Shown: piece by piece, positions 1 through 8,935 of the stretch | How positions within the stretch are numbered: position 1 is the stretch's first letter | Layout of the letters: each line of letters begins with the position of its first letter | Origin: Euprymna scolopes | Taxonomy: Eukaryota > Mollusca > Cephalopoda > Sepiida > Sepiolidae | DNA length: 23,659 nucleotides | Assembly (NCBI GenBank): GCA_024364805.1 | Contig: CM044496.1 | Coordinates: forward strand, 96,149,255 to 96,172,913 | Direction: 5' to 3' | Translations under genes and position numbers: made by a program | Notes under the pieces: generated by a model | Database searches by the model: none | Told to the model about the DNA's origin: nothing | Seen by the model: only the letters and a program-made list of their open reading frames with translations

Positions 1-721
1 CACTATGGTCATAAATAGTTCTCTTAATTTTGTGGTTCGATCTAAATAAATTCTTTTTTTCACACTGAGTAAGGTATAAGTCGGTTATAATCTTATTATG
101 AACGTGTTTTCAATCATTATACTATAATATGGATAACTTATGTTCGCAGTATAGATTTTATTTACAATGCGAAGAAAACATATTTTTCACCAAGTCAAGC
201 TGTTTATGTTGGTTCGTTATCATTTATTGGTAACATCTTTTGACAAGAAATATAGGCTAGATACTAACTGTGCTCTCATTGAAATCTAATCCTTGAATAT
301 TTAGAGGTCTCGAATTATATTAATTATGTCTGTTCATGTAAATTTTGTGAATTTACTTTAATGCTGGGGTATTGAAGAGGCGATTGTTTGCGATCAACGA
401 AAAAATGTATTATAAATATTATAGCTTATTAGTTGACTGGTTGTTTAGGACACAAAGAACGAAAGTAAGGATACAATTATATATATTTTTAATCGTCCTG
501 AAAAATCCATAAACTATCGACACTCAAGTACCATTGTGGCAGCACTAGTAAGATACCTTTTCTATTAATCTAAATCATTCTACATAAATTATTGTGTATT
601 TTAACCCCTAAACAACAGATATGGACTATGATACTACTAGTCCTATTAAAATCTAGACAATATAATATCTGATAATGATAATGTTCTTCTATTTGATTTT
701 ATTTAACATAAATGTTTAAGT
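1..721. other. AT-rich non-coding stretch
   Basis: No open frame of note, no RNA gene and no recognised repeat on either strand. The base composition is strongly AT, like most of the window. The stretch ends where similarity to the other two LINE copies begins, near 722. Confidence 0.6.
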
Positions 722-2122
722 CTCCTACGCGTCATGATTAACTTACTAGAGTCCATAATGAATAAGTCTACCACTTCAGTAGAAATAACCTCCTTAGTGA
801 CATGCAATATGGTTTCGTTCTACTAGATCTACAGCAGATAAGCTATCGGTTTTTTAATCTAATATTGTTTAGTGAGTCTCTTCACAAAGACTTCCTCTCC
901 AGGGCAATTGCTCTTGACATATGAAAGGTCTTGATAGGGCATGGCATATTGGCTTACTTCGCAAGCTTTCCAGCTACAGTATAGCTGTAAATGTTTTCTA
1001 AATTATAAAATCATTTCTCTCTGATAGGCTTATAAGAGTAGTAGTTGATGGGCAGAAATCAGAAGCTCACAGTATTAATAGTGGAGTCCCTCAGGGGTCC
1101 ATCCAGGAGCCAACTCTCTTACTGATCTACATCAACGATCTCCCAAAATGCATATTTATATCATTCGTTGACATCTATGCTGATGCCACTACCATATATG
1201 GAAACATACCTAAAGGCCGTAAATGACAAAGTTCTCTCTGGTAAACCCTCCTCGGATCTTATGCACGTGGTACAATATGGAAATAAGTGGGTGGTTACTT
1301 TTGATGCATCTTAAACCAAGCTCTTATATTTGCATTATCAACCCTCTGATCCCCATCTGGAATCAATTGAAATAGATGGTTCTCGTCTTGCGGAAGCGTT
1401 ATGTTTTGAAAACTTCTTGGCTTGACCTTTACTCCTGATCTGAAATGGAGCAGGTACATCAAATCTGTTGCCAAGGTCGCTGGAAGAATGGTGAGATCTT
1501 TCTACCGCTCCAGTATATATCTAACTGCTGATGCAATTATCTATCTATATAAAATCCAAGTAAGTCCAAGGATGGATTACTGCTACCGCATCTTGGCAGG
1601 AGCTGCTAGCAACAGCTTATTCTGCCTTGATAGAGTACAAAATAGACTTCGTAACTTAGCAGGGGTTCCCTTTTCTCTTCCCTGTAGCCTCTTTTACACA
1701 GGATTGACGTTGCGAGCCTGTCTTTGTTGTATCGTAATTTCAACGGCAAGTGCTTGCGTGAGCACCAATCTTTCGTCCCCCTCGCCAATCTTTCTAAAAA
1801 ACACCTCTTTAGTGTAAACCACTATCAATAACTTTCCCAACTCTTTAACTGTACCGAAATCAAACGTAGATTCCATGATCAATGCGTCTTTCTTAGGACT
1901 GTACGCTTGTGGAACTCTCTTCCGTTGGACTGTTTCCCAGCTGACTACAACTTTGCTGTTTTCAAGTCTAACATAAACCCCCCTGAACCCCTTCCCTTAA
2001 TAAGACACTTTATCAAACCTCCATTAATAACTATAACTGCGGTGTTGTCCCATTGATTACTGTACTCGCAACAACCCTTACCCCCGAGTTGGCTTGATAA
2101 CCGGTGACTCCTGTGTAAAAAA
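722..2122 (+). mobile_element. LINE copy A, 5'-truncated, APE-type non-LTR retrotransposon (Jockey/CR1-like)
   Basis: This is the RT half and 3' tail of a LINE, a copy-and-paste retrotransposon without LTRs. Translation gives, in order: remnants matching copy B (LLESIMNK, then the CNMV/QYGV region), RT block B as GVPQGS followed by LLIYINDLPKC, RT block C as YADATTIYG, and the C-terminal part LGLTFTPDLKW to MDYCYRILAGAAS. The catalytic YADD box reads YADA, so the second Asp is lost. Several stops and frame changes break the frame, so it is inactive. The 3' tail aligns with copies B and C through the shared words AAGACACTTTATCAAA and CCCATTGATTACTGTA and ends in AAAAAA at 2117-2122. The 5' end is truncated relative to copy B, which is usual for LINEs. 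The exact clade is an inference from RT style. Confidence 0.85.
1422..1817 (+). pseudogene. LINE copy A reverse transcriptase, C-terminal fragment
   Basis: This is the longest open stretch in copy A, 131 codons, beginning just before the motif LGLTFTPDLKW and running through YIKSVAKVAGRMV, a YLYKIQV motif and MDYCYRILAGAAS to LDRVQNRLRNLAG. These are the thumb and C-terminal segments of Jockey/CR1-type LINE polymerases, downstream of the catalytic palm. After about residue 85 the reading continues in another frame (recognisable as ASLSLLYRNFNGKC), so a frameshift lies near 1690. It then reaches WNSLPLDCFPADYNFAVFKS close to the element's 3' untranslated tail. It would act on LINE RNA in a ribonucleoprotein if intact. 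It is a relic: the start is not genuine, and the catalytic half lies upstream in other frames. Confidence 0.8.
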
Positions 2123-2306
2123 CATTCCTCTTTTTCGTCTAATGTTTAATTGTGATCATTAAATGCATTAAGTAATTAAATATAATATTAAATACTTTTG
2201 GAAAATGTACATTAAATGTTTCACAAAATCACACGTCTATGTCAATATATATATAGATATAGATCACCGTGTCAGCATTCAGATTAAGATTAAAACAATC
2301 ATCATC

Positions 2307-2747
2307 TTAGTAAATTATTAAAAGAACATTGGAACAGGTTATGCTACATGTATCATTAAAAACACAAATAATTACTATATAATCGTAATCATTATTCTTG
2401 TGGTGGATGTTTGCTATATTAAGGTCCTCCGTCGACTTTCGTATTGTAGGTGAATTCTTATGTCTTAATCGAGCCGATGCATAGGCGTAATGAAATATAT
2501 GCGGTTTCTTGTTAATAAACACGAATGTTTTGTTTGACATTATTTGGCTTTCGTAAAGACAACGTGTAAATGCGATATTTACTGTCCCTTTTTTTTGTGT
2601 TTGAACAGGATATTTCTTTTCAAGGTGTATATGATTATCATTTAAATGTAAAAACAACATCAAATTGCTACAAAAACAAATATGACTGACCGTGTAAACA
2701 GATCGCCAGTGTGTAACTGGCGCATTGTGTTCAACTAGCAGTTGCAC
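2307..2747 (-). other. unidentified 146-codon open frame, doubtful gene
   Basis: An uninterrupted minus-strand frame beginning MQLLVEHNAPVTHWRSVY and ending NVLLIIY. It is long for DNA this AT-rich, and the middle part (ASARLRHKNSPTIRKS, then EDLNIANIHHKN) is more GC-rich than its surroundings and reads like real protein. I recognise no domain, signal peptide or clear membrane segment. There are no obvious flanking splice sites or promoter. The first codons overlap two hairpins at 2704-2760. It could be an exon, part of an unrecognised repeat, or chance. I lean to repeat or chance. Confidence 0.15.
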
Positions 2748-2760
2748 TGTATATGCTAGT
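2704..2760. repeat. two adjacent perfect hairpins
   Basis: CGCCAGT (2704-2710) pairs perfectly with ACTGGCG (2716-2722) across a 5-base loop. Twelve bases later ACTAGCA (2734-2740) pairs perfectly with TGCTAGT (2754-2760) across 13 bases. Both are GC-richer than the surroundings. Function unknown. They may be terminal or internal structure of a small repeat. Confidence 0.5.
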
Positions 2761-3365
2761 ATTCTTCGACTCCTTTTCTGTTTCTTTTTTTTTCCATCGG
2801 CGGTAGACTAATCGTTTCGGTGTGTTGTTTTTTATAAGTTGAGTAAATAACAATAGCATTCTATTAAGATTTCAATATCCAAGTATATTCAGTGTTAATA
2901 CAATCAATTGATTACAGCCACGTAAGTGTCCGGGATTTGCAAAGTAAAACCTCGAAAAATAGTGTTGAATAATTAACAAAACAGAAAACAAGACAGTGAT
3001 AGCCCTTGTTTCTTTTGGTTTGTTTTTTATCAAGGGGGTGATTGACGACGTCATTCCGCATATGTTAATAAAAAAATTGTTTTGTTTGTAAATGTTTAAT
3101 CCACTTCATCTAAACCACTGCCATAATCTCTTTTAAGTTTAATGCTACAGTGATTTTCTTCAATCTTCAATATATTTCGAACTATTTAAAATATATATTT
3201 TAAAAGTTCTAATATTTTAAAAATAATATTTCAGGAATATTTAAAATAGATAATTTTATAAATAACATTCAGTATACACATACAATATAAACATCACTAC
3301 AAAAGTAAAGCATCTTGTGTTTTTAACTATAAATTTAAATACTTATTTAGATGATACTGGAACAA

Positions 3366-3452
3366 TTAGCAAAAGTGAATTTTTATGTTCCAGAATTTAT
3401 TTTCAACATAGTCACTACCATTGTCAATACACTTTTGCCGGCGATGAACGTT
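3366..3452 (-). pseudogene. mariner-like transposase C-terminal relic 1
   Basis: Read on the minus strand this gives NVHRRQKCIDNGSDYVENK followed by FWNIKIHFC and a stop. The pattern R-W/R-x-K-C-(I/V)-x-x-G-x-D-Y-V-E is the usual C-terminal end of many mariner-type transposases, including the FLJ37770/GVQW-like group. The catalytic core is not visible upstream (higher coordinates), so only a tail survives. A second copy of the same motif lies about 300 bases away at 3667-3741, which strengthens the reading. This is family recognition from memory, and the match is short. Confidence 0.35.
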
Positions 3453-3666
3453 AGCTGTGCATAGACATTCCGAGCCCGTTTTTCATGCAAAATTACGATG
3501 ATTACGACATGCACCTCTTTGACAACTATGCACGCATACACCTTTATCCTTGAGTAGCCTCTGGATCTGGACAAGCGATTACACTTTTGTAAATAAGTGT
3601 CGTATTAAGGTAAAACCTATTTTTAACTCTAAAACTTGAATAGACACCAGGACGCATGTTGTATCA

Positions 3667-3741
3667 TTAAAAAAAGCAAACGTGTGTGCGCCAGACTTTA
3701 TTTTTTACATAATCACAACTATTCTTAATGCACATTTGGAA
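3667..3741 (-). pseudogene. mariner-like transposase C-terminal relic 2
   Basis: Minus-strand translation gives MCIKNSCDYVKNKVWRTHV and then CFF before a stop, parallel to the relic at 3366-3452 (KCIDNGSDYVENKFW). At the DNA level both carry CAGA-TTTATTTT followed by CATA-TCAC on the plus strand. The core transposase is missing. The two tails may come from two insertions or from a local duplication of one. Confidence 0.33.
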
Positions 3742-6264
3742 GGAATACAATGACACCCTATGAGTTTCGCACCGTCTATATTTGCAACAGTGAAATCAAG
3801 CTTTCATGTAATGACCGCCAAATGTCAGTAAACATAAATATCCGATGTGGCTTTACTTTTGAAACATCTCCCGTATTTAGAAGTTATTTAAAAGTAAAAT
3901 TATTTGAGGAATATTTCAAATTATGCAACCTGATTTTCAATTATAATAAACACTTAATTATTAAAATCTAAAAAGATGTTGATCAAAAAATAATGTGGTT
4001 TTTGTGGACGCAGTTTATTACATGGAAACTAAACTCAATATCCCTGCGATTTAAAAAACACACACGAAAATATGCAAATATTTTCCATATATACTCTTCA
4101 TAATATCTCAAGGTTAATGCTCTAAAACTTTCACATAATCCCTTTTTGAATGACGTGTATACTCTGCTTATAAAATTAAAATCATTATATTTTACCTTTT
4201 GTCTTATTTTAATTGACAACATATTTCAAGGATTTTTATTTCATTTTTATTGATATATTTCGAAAATAAATAAGTACAACATGAGAGATATTGTTTGTTT
4301 TCTCTAACGCGTGATACACTTTACTATGGAACATCTAGATCTTTCATAATTCTCCTATTTTGAAAAATGTAAGGCTAGCAAGCATCCCTTTTTTCTTGTT
4401 GTAAAGTTGGAATCACATAAGAAATACGTCATAGACTGGATTGTAGCGTCAGTTTAGTTGATAAAATGTTCGCCATTTACTTTCCCCCTTTTGCTAATTC
4501 TATTTATTTCACTGTCATGATACAATTACGCTTAATCCGATAGAAAATATCCACGACCAACTTTCGTTTCCAGAGAATTAAAGTTCACAGAGTAATTGGT
4601 GTTCTATTATGTTTTGTTTAATTGTCGCTTACGCTCATGATTTTTAATCGTATTTACTCAGCAGTTAAAATTGTAGGTGGTTTAAAGCGACAGACTGTAA
4701 CGTACTTGTTTTAAGTATTAAACAATATACAACTTTCTTATCTGAAAACAGTAAAAGTCAACACTAACATACGTTATGAGAGAAATATAATATGCTTCGA
4801 TTCCACTGGTAAAGGTAACAATGAGCATAGATTCGCTAGTCAAAAATTGAAGAAATTTTATCGGGGAGCAGTCTATATCATAAGTCGCATATTGCATCAA
4901 GCGCGTAAAAATATGCTATCCAATATGTTTGATGCTGATGTCATGTGTAAGACGATAATGTATACATCGCGAACTGGTTTAATGACTTCCTTTTGTAAGA
5001 TGCACTAGATATGATACTACATTCATTACGCATGATTTTTATTTCTTAAAATAGAAAAACAATGAGGTTAAGCCATCGTAAATCATGTACAAGAAATTCG
5101 AATCGATTCTTCTTGCTATAATATTGTCGATTTCTATTCTAAACACTAACAAAATTGAAATCAAATTACTTCAACATTATCACAAATCGATCTGGGATAC
5201 TATCATTCAACTTTTCCTTCCATTGCACCTCATATATTTAGTTGCAGATATCAAGATTTCTTGCTATATTCTCGTTTTTTTTTATTAAAAAAGAACAAAA
5301 AAAAGTGAAGTTGCTTTGTGGTTGTTGGTGTACCTTGTTATGAATTAGTACATCTGGATCCAGAAACGTTACTCTATTTTTTTTATTTGAAAAACGTAGT
5401 TTTATGTAAATGATATGCAATCTGTTTCACTGATAATATATAGGTTTGGATTTTCATGCGTAGATAGATTTCGATTTCAAATCTTGCCGTTAATCAGTCA
5501 GACCTACTAAACCATATTCAGAAGTTTACATTTAATCCTTAACTTGAAGTTAAACAGTCTTGATGATAATATTTAAATCGTAAGTATTACTCTTCTAACA
5601 ACAAGAGTTAATATAATTCAAAGTGAATAGAATTATAAACAATTACATGATTTAAATAAAATATTTCATTAATTTAAAAGTGCAATATTTCCTGTAACAT
5701 ACAGTATCAGGATTTTCTGAAACTAATACAGCAAACAAGAGTTGCATATGTAATGAATGCGTGGCGATCGCATACAAACTGCCTCATTAATATTCTTCTC
5801 ATATGTAATTAAGCCAATTCATTAGAGTTTTAGCCTTTGTAAATGTTATATTTTCGCAATTTTAATTATATCCACAACCGTGCCAGTCCATATCACATAA
5901 AGATCAGGACAATTCAGCAATAATTAAAAATAAGACCATGATTTTAGACAATAGACTATTAAATCTTTAATGAAACATTTTTTATTCTACATGCGACTAA
6001 AATACCACGGGATGCCTTTGTTCCAATCTCTTTTTTGTTGTTATTTGTATTTCGAGATTTTAACCATTTTTTACACGATAACCTTAATGACGACAACAAT
6101 TAATATGTGTTTTGCCTCCAGAAGTATACACAAAATTATAACTCATTTGTAAAAAATATTTATTTTTTATATAAATAACGCATATAACGCAATAACTTCT
6201 AATTTAATGATTTAGAGTTTTCATGCAACTAATTGATCAGAATTCAGTCTTAAATGCATTTATA

Positions 6265-6266
<2 letters not shown>
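3742..6266. other. AT-rich non-coding stretch
   Basis: About 2.5 kb without recognised genes. Open frames of 60-80 codons occur on both strands (for example 3750-3971 plus and 3983-4222 minus), but they lack domains and have the composition expected by chance in AT-rich DNA. No RNA gene or clear repeat family was seen. Confidence 0.5.

Positions 6267-6353
<87 letters not shown>
6267..6353. repeat. (TA)n microsatellite, 87 bp
   Basis: An uninterrupted AT dinucleotide run. TA is the insertion target of Tc1/mariner transposons, and a transposon-end-like sequence starts directly at its right edge (6354). Confidence 0.95.
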
Positions 6354-6355
<2 letters not shown>

Positions 6356-6377
6356 AGGATAAAAAAGTCTACACTTG
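6354..6377 (+). repeat. solitary Tc1/mariner-like terminal repeat
   Basis: GGAGGATAAAAAAGTCTACAC starts immediately after the TA run. It resembles the terminal repeats of the Tc1 element downstream, which contain GAAGGCAAAAAAGTCCGCAC when the right end is reverse-complemented. About 50 bases inside there is also a shared ATGTAAC word. I find no partner copy in inverted orientation in the window, so this may be a truncated element or an older element into which the 6545-7792 copy jumped. Confidence 0.4.
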
Positions 6378-6544
6378 TAATTCTTTTCAAAAACTGCAAA
6401 TTAAAGCTAAATTTCATGTAACTGTTTTAAAAAAAAACTATACCTCATTTGATTGACCTTCTATTATTCTATAATTTTACCTCTTCATATTTAAATTTTA
6501 CTTGAAATAGTCTAGTGTTTAAGTCAATTTAAAAAAATAACATC

Positions 6545-6573
6545 AAATTGAGGAGGCAAAAAGAAAGTCCGCA
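6545..6573 (+). repeat. Tc1 left inverted terminal repeat
   Basis: AAATTGAGGAGGCAAAAAG followed by AAAGTCCGCA. It matches the reverse complement of 7767-7792 apart from one G/A change and a small length difference in the A-run. Confidence 0.85.
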
Positions 6574-6698
6574 GCAAGAAATTCGCTTACAACCAGCTTA
6601 AATTATCGCCCCTAAATCAGTATCCACCAACAGGCAACAAAGCATTTCTAATCGTAATTGTTGTTGTTCCAGGTTATACAACGTAACATTTGGTCCAT

Positions 6699-7690
6699 AT
6701 GCATCAACTTACTCTAACTCATCGTCAGGAACTCATTAATCTCCACTTTTCTGGTTTATCGAATCGAACAATCGGCTGCAGATTTAAATGTGATGAGATA
6801 ACGGTACGGAAGACCGTGCAAAAGCACAAAAACACTGGCAGTGTTCGTGATGTCTGTAAATCTGGTTGTACCCGAGTTACCTCTAACAGGCGAGACATTG
6901 CTATCAAGATCCGCAGCCTATGAAACAGATTAAAAACGGTCCCCAAAATCCAACAACAGTGCAATCTTGTTAAAAATTCTCTCTTTCTACTGTCAAGAAC
7001 AGATAAAAGGAATTTTATTTGCGAGAATATGTTGCAAGACGCAAGGCAATGATTTCCTCAAAGAACAGAAAGAGCCGTCTTAACTTCGTCAAATGCAATA
7101 AAGATCATGACTCTTCATATTGGTCAAAAGTGTTTTTAGCGACGAAAGCAATGTCAATAGGCTAGACAGTAATGGTAGCCAGTAGGTCCGTCGGAGGAAA
7201 GACGAGAAATTTAATAATAGGTGTGCAGCTCCAATGCTGCAAGGTGGTAGAGGTTCAGTTTTGGTGTGGGGCATTATTAGTTCCAATGGGCCAGCGCTTA
7301 TTGTTCGCTTGCAAGGTCGAATTCATAATTACGCTGACTAAGCATTTTCTACCTTAATATGGTCGTAATGTGTATGGTAATCTCATCTTCATGCATGATA
7401 ATGCTCCCATTCAAACAGCTGGCAATGTTAAGAGGTTCCTGGAAGAGCATGAAATTCCGTGTTTGGATTATGCTGCATAATCTCTAGACCTCAATCCTAT
7501 TGAAAACGTATCGCATTACATCAAGCATCAGCTACGTAATGATAACATTTCAAATTGGAAAGAACTTTGGACAAACAGTAAAGAAAAGTGGGTTGCCCTT
7601 TCCCCGGACTATTACTGCAGTCTAATTTAAGGAATTTCCAAATGATTGCAGGCTGTCAAATTGCAGAAGGGCTATGCTACATCATGTTAA
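6699..7690 (+). pseudogene. Tc1 transposase (DD34E) pseudogene
   Basis: The transposase would bind the terminal repeats and catalyse excision and insertion at TA in the nucleus. The N-terminal helix-turn-helix reads QELINLHFSGLSNRTIGCRF then KCDEITVRKTVQKH. The GRPR-like linker is altered to GCTR. The first catalytic Asp is in FSDES (codon 7141-7143), the second in MHDNAP (7397-7399), and the Glu in LDLNPIEN (7502-7504). The last two are in the same frame with 34 residues between, so this is DD34E. The usual SPDLNPIEN is preceded here by a stop (AA*SLDLNPIEN). Further stops occur after KIRSL (about 6921) and at 7168, and at least one frameshift separates the first two Asp codons. The C-terminus ends near VKLQKGYATSC. 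The ATG at 6699 is preferred over the TTG at 6690. Confidence 0.88.
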
Positions 7691-7766
7691 CTAGTGCATT
7701 GTGCTCCTGTTGTAATTGTGTTGCTAGTGTGTCTTAAAGTTACATTTAAATAACAATTTACTATTG

Positions 7767-7792
7767 TGCGGACTTTTTTGCCTTCTCAATTT
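7767..7792 (-). repeat. Tc1 right inverted terminal repeat
   Basis: TGCGGACTTTTTTGCCTTCT followed by CAATTT, the inverted partner of 6545-6573. It defines the right end of the transposon. Confidence 0.85.
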
Positions 7793-8024
7793 AAAGTGTT
7801 TTTTTTTTTTTAATTGACGTGTGCACTACATATGACAGAAAAAATGTTCTTTCACTGAATTGTGCAAATAGTTGTAAAACATTGATCATCTATAAACGTG
7901 TTAAACTAAAGTCAGGAAAAACCTATGTAAACACCATTTCAATTTGACCACAAAATTCTAAACATTGGTTTATTACCGTTTCGTTTCGTTTAGAAGTGTA
8001 AGCCATGTTTAGTTTCAGAAAAGG
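7793..8024. other. AT-rich flank of the Tc1 element
   Basis: Starts with a T-run (7799-7812) and then plain AT-rich sequence. Nothing recognised. Confidence 0.5.
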
Positions 8025-8136
8025 TTCCGATGGTTTGTTATTCTACAGAAGTCCTGGGAGGTGACTGGTTTGCAGTAGACAGAACAATTTCCGATGGTTC
8101 GTCGTTCTACACAAGTCCTAGGAGGTGACTGATTGG
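8025..8136 (+). repeat. direct repeat, two units, period 64 bp
   Basis: TTCCGATGGTTTGTTATTCT starts at 8025 and TTCCGATGGTTCGTCGTTCT at 8089. Both continue with TACA-AAGTCCT-GGAGGTGACTG. The first 45 or so bases of each unit are about 85% alike by eye. The remaining part of each unit has diverged. No coding content was recognised. Confidence 0.85.
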
Positions 8137-8306
8137 AATCCACAGAGTAAAAGATTCTTCCCGTGTTGAGACGGAGAAAACATATGCGAAATTGCTAGAG
8201 AAAGGTTTAATATTTATGGAGCAATTCTGGTTTCTAATTGGTTGGTAGCATAACGTGAATTAATTCAATTAGTCAGTTCCTAGCAGCATCGTTTATAAAT
8301 AGAATC

Positions 8307-8349
8307 TCCCGAATTTGCGGGATCATACCCCGTTGTATTTCGGTATGAT
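8307..8349. repeat. hairpin pair at left edge of GC-rich block
   Basis: TCCCG (8307-8311) pairs with CGGGA (8318-8322). Next to it ATCATACC (8322-8329) pairs perfectly with GGTATGAT (8342-8349) around a 12-base loop. The second stem overlaps the start of the duplicated unit at 8344. Confidence 0.6.
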
Positions 8350-8555
8350 GGGATGTGTCTCCTAGCGGCTTCGGCTGTTGGGGGGGTGCAGGTAGTCGTA
8401 CTCGTCAAGGATCCATTCTTTACACTCAGTCCGACAAGTGAGGGGCCGGAAACCGGACCAGCACCTGCCGGACTGAAGTACACCGCCTGGGTAACACCTA
8501 CGAGGTCCACCCTCTCAGACCTTGCCACTGTGCTTTCTGGTGGAGTAAGTTCATC
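8344..8555. repeat. GC-rich unit, copy 1, unidentified
   Basis: Begins TATGATGGGATGTGTCT and is much GC-richer than its surroundings. From about 8401 to 8545 it aligns without gaps to 8770-8914, at roughly 75-80% identity by eye. It contains a stem: 8425-8439 (CTCAGTCCGACAAGT) against 8463-8477 (ACCTGCCGGACTGAA), 12 of 15 pairs, with a 23-base loop holding CCGGAAACCGG. Both strands are open for 70-80 codons (plus: DPFFTLSPTSEGPETG; minus: GVTQAVYFSPAGAGPVSG), and both frames are partly conserved in copy 2. I do not recognise a family. It may be a SINE-like repeat, part of a larger mobile element, or a coding relic. Confidence 0.6.
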
Positions 8556-8730
8556 GCTTACTGGCTGAGGCGCCCCGACCGGGGAATGCCGACGGAGTTA
8601 CTAAAGCAATTTTTGCAATTGCAGGAGTGTCACTCCTTTAGGGAAGCCTGCTTAGTTCCCCAATTTCCCGGCCTTTTGCCAAATATTGCTGATGTGGGCA
8701 GCAATTTAAATAATTACTATTATATTTCTT
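8556..8730. other. spacer between the two GC-rich units, with a stem-loop
   Basis: Still GC-rich to about 8700. CTAAAG (8601-8606) can pair with CTTTAG (8636-8641), and inside lies GGAGTG-T-CACTCC (8624-8636). The last part turns AT-rich, ending in a degenerate TTA/TAA tract at 8706-8730 just before copy 2. That looks like a repeat tail. Confidence 0.4.
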
Positions 8731-8930
8731 TATGATGGGATGTGTCTGTAGGGAGACAGGGTAGTAGCACACGTCAACGATCCGTTCTTGACACTCAGTC
8801 CGACAGGTCAGGGGCCGGGAATTGGACAAGCACCTGCCGGACTGAGGTACACCGTCTTGGTAATACCCAGGAGCTTAACCCTCCCAGGCCTTGTCAGCGG
8901 GCTTTCCGGCGAGGCAAATTTATTTCTTGT
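8731..8930. repeat. GC-rich unit, copy 2, unidentified
   Basis: Starts with the same TATGATGGGATGTGTCT as copy 1 and aligns to it again from 8770. The stem is better here: 8794-8808 (CTCAGTCCGACAGGT) against 8832-8846 (ACCTGCCGGACTGAG), 14 of 15 pairs, 23-base loop. Two arm positions that mispair in copy 1 pair correctly here. The minus frame reads GITKTVYLSPAGACPIPGP and then a stop, against GVTQAVYFSPAGAGPVSGP in copy 1. Similarity fades near 8915 into GGCAAATTTATTTC. Confidence 0.6.
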
Positions 8931-8935
8931 CGCCT

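Larger units (their letters stand above)
2123..3365. other. AT-rich non-coding stretch
   Basis: Mostly AT-rich sequence with short homopolymers. It contains one minus-strand open frame of 146 codons (2307-2747) and a pair of hairpins (2704-2760), both listed separately. Nothing else is recognised. Confidence 0.5.
6545..7792 (+). mobile_element. Tc1-family DNA transposon, decayed
   Basis: A cut-and-paste DNA transposon of about 1.25 kb, the normal size for Tc1 elements. It is bounded by inverted terminal repeats at 6545-6573 and 7767-7792 and contains one transposase relic in the plus orientation. The repeats differ by a few substitutions and a small indel. TA lies at 6538-6539 just outside the left repeat. 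A matching TA at the right edge is blurred by a T-run at 7799-7812. Multiple stops and frameshifts make it non-autonomous and old. Confidence 0.88.

Noticed and set aside
1606-1882. Minus-strand frames over LINE copy A
   Set aside because: They are shadows of the plus-strand RT sequence.
6267-6353. CRISPR or satellite array
   Set aside because: It is a simple TA dinucleotide run. No spaced direct repeats of CRISPR type occur anywhere in the window.
8425-8477. Hammerhead ribozyme in the GC-rich unit
   Set aside because: A stem is present, but the core CUGAUGA and GAAA segments in the required order are absent on both strands.
8353-8568. Host protein gene in the GC-rich block
   Set aside because: Both strands are open, the same unit is repeated 370 bases on with a stop in the minus frame, and no domain is recognised. 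A repeat explains it better.
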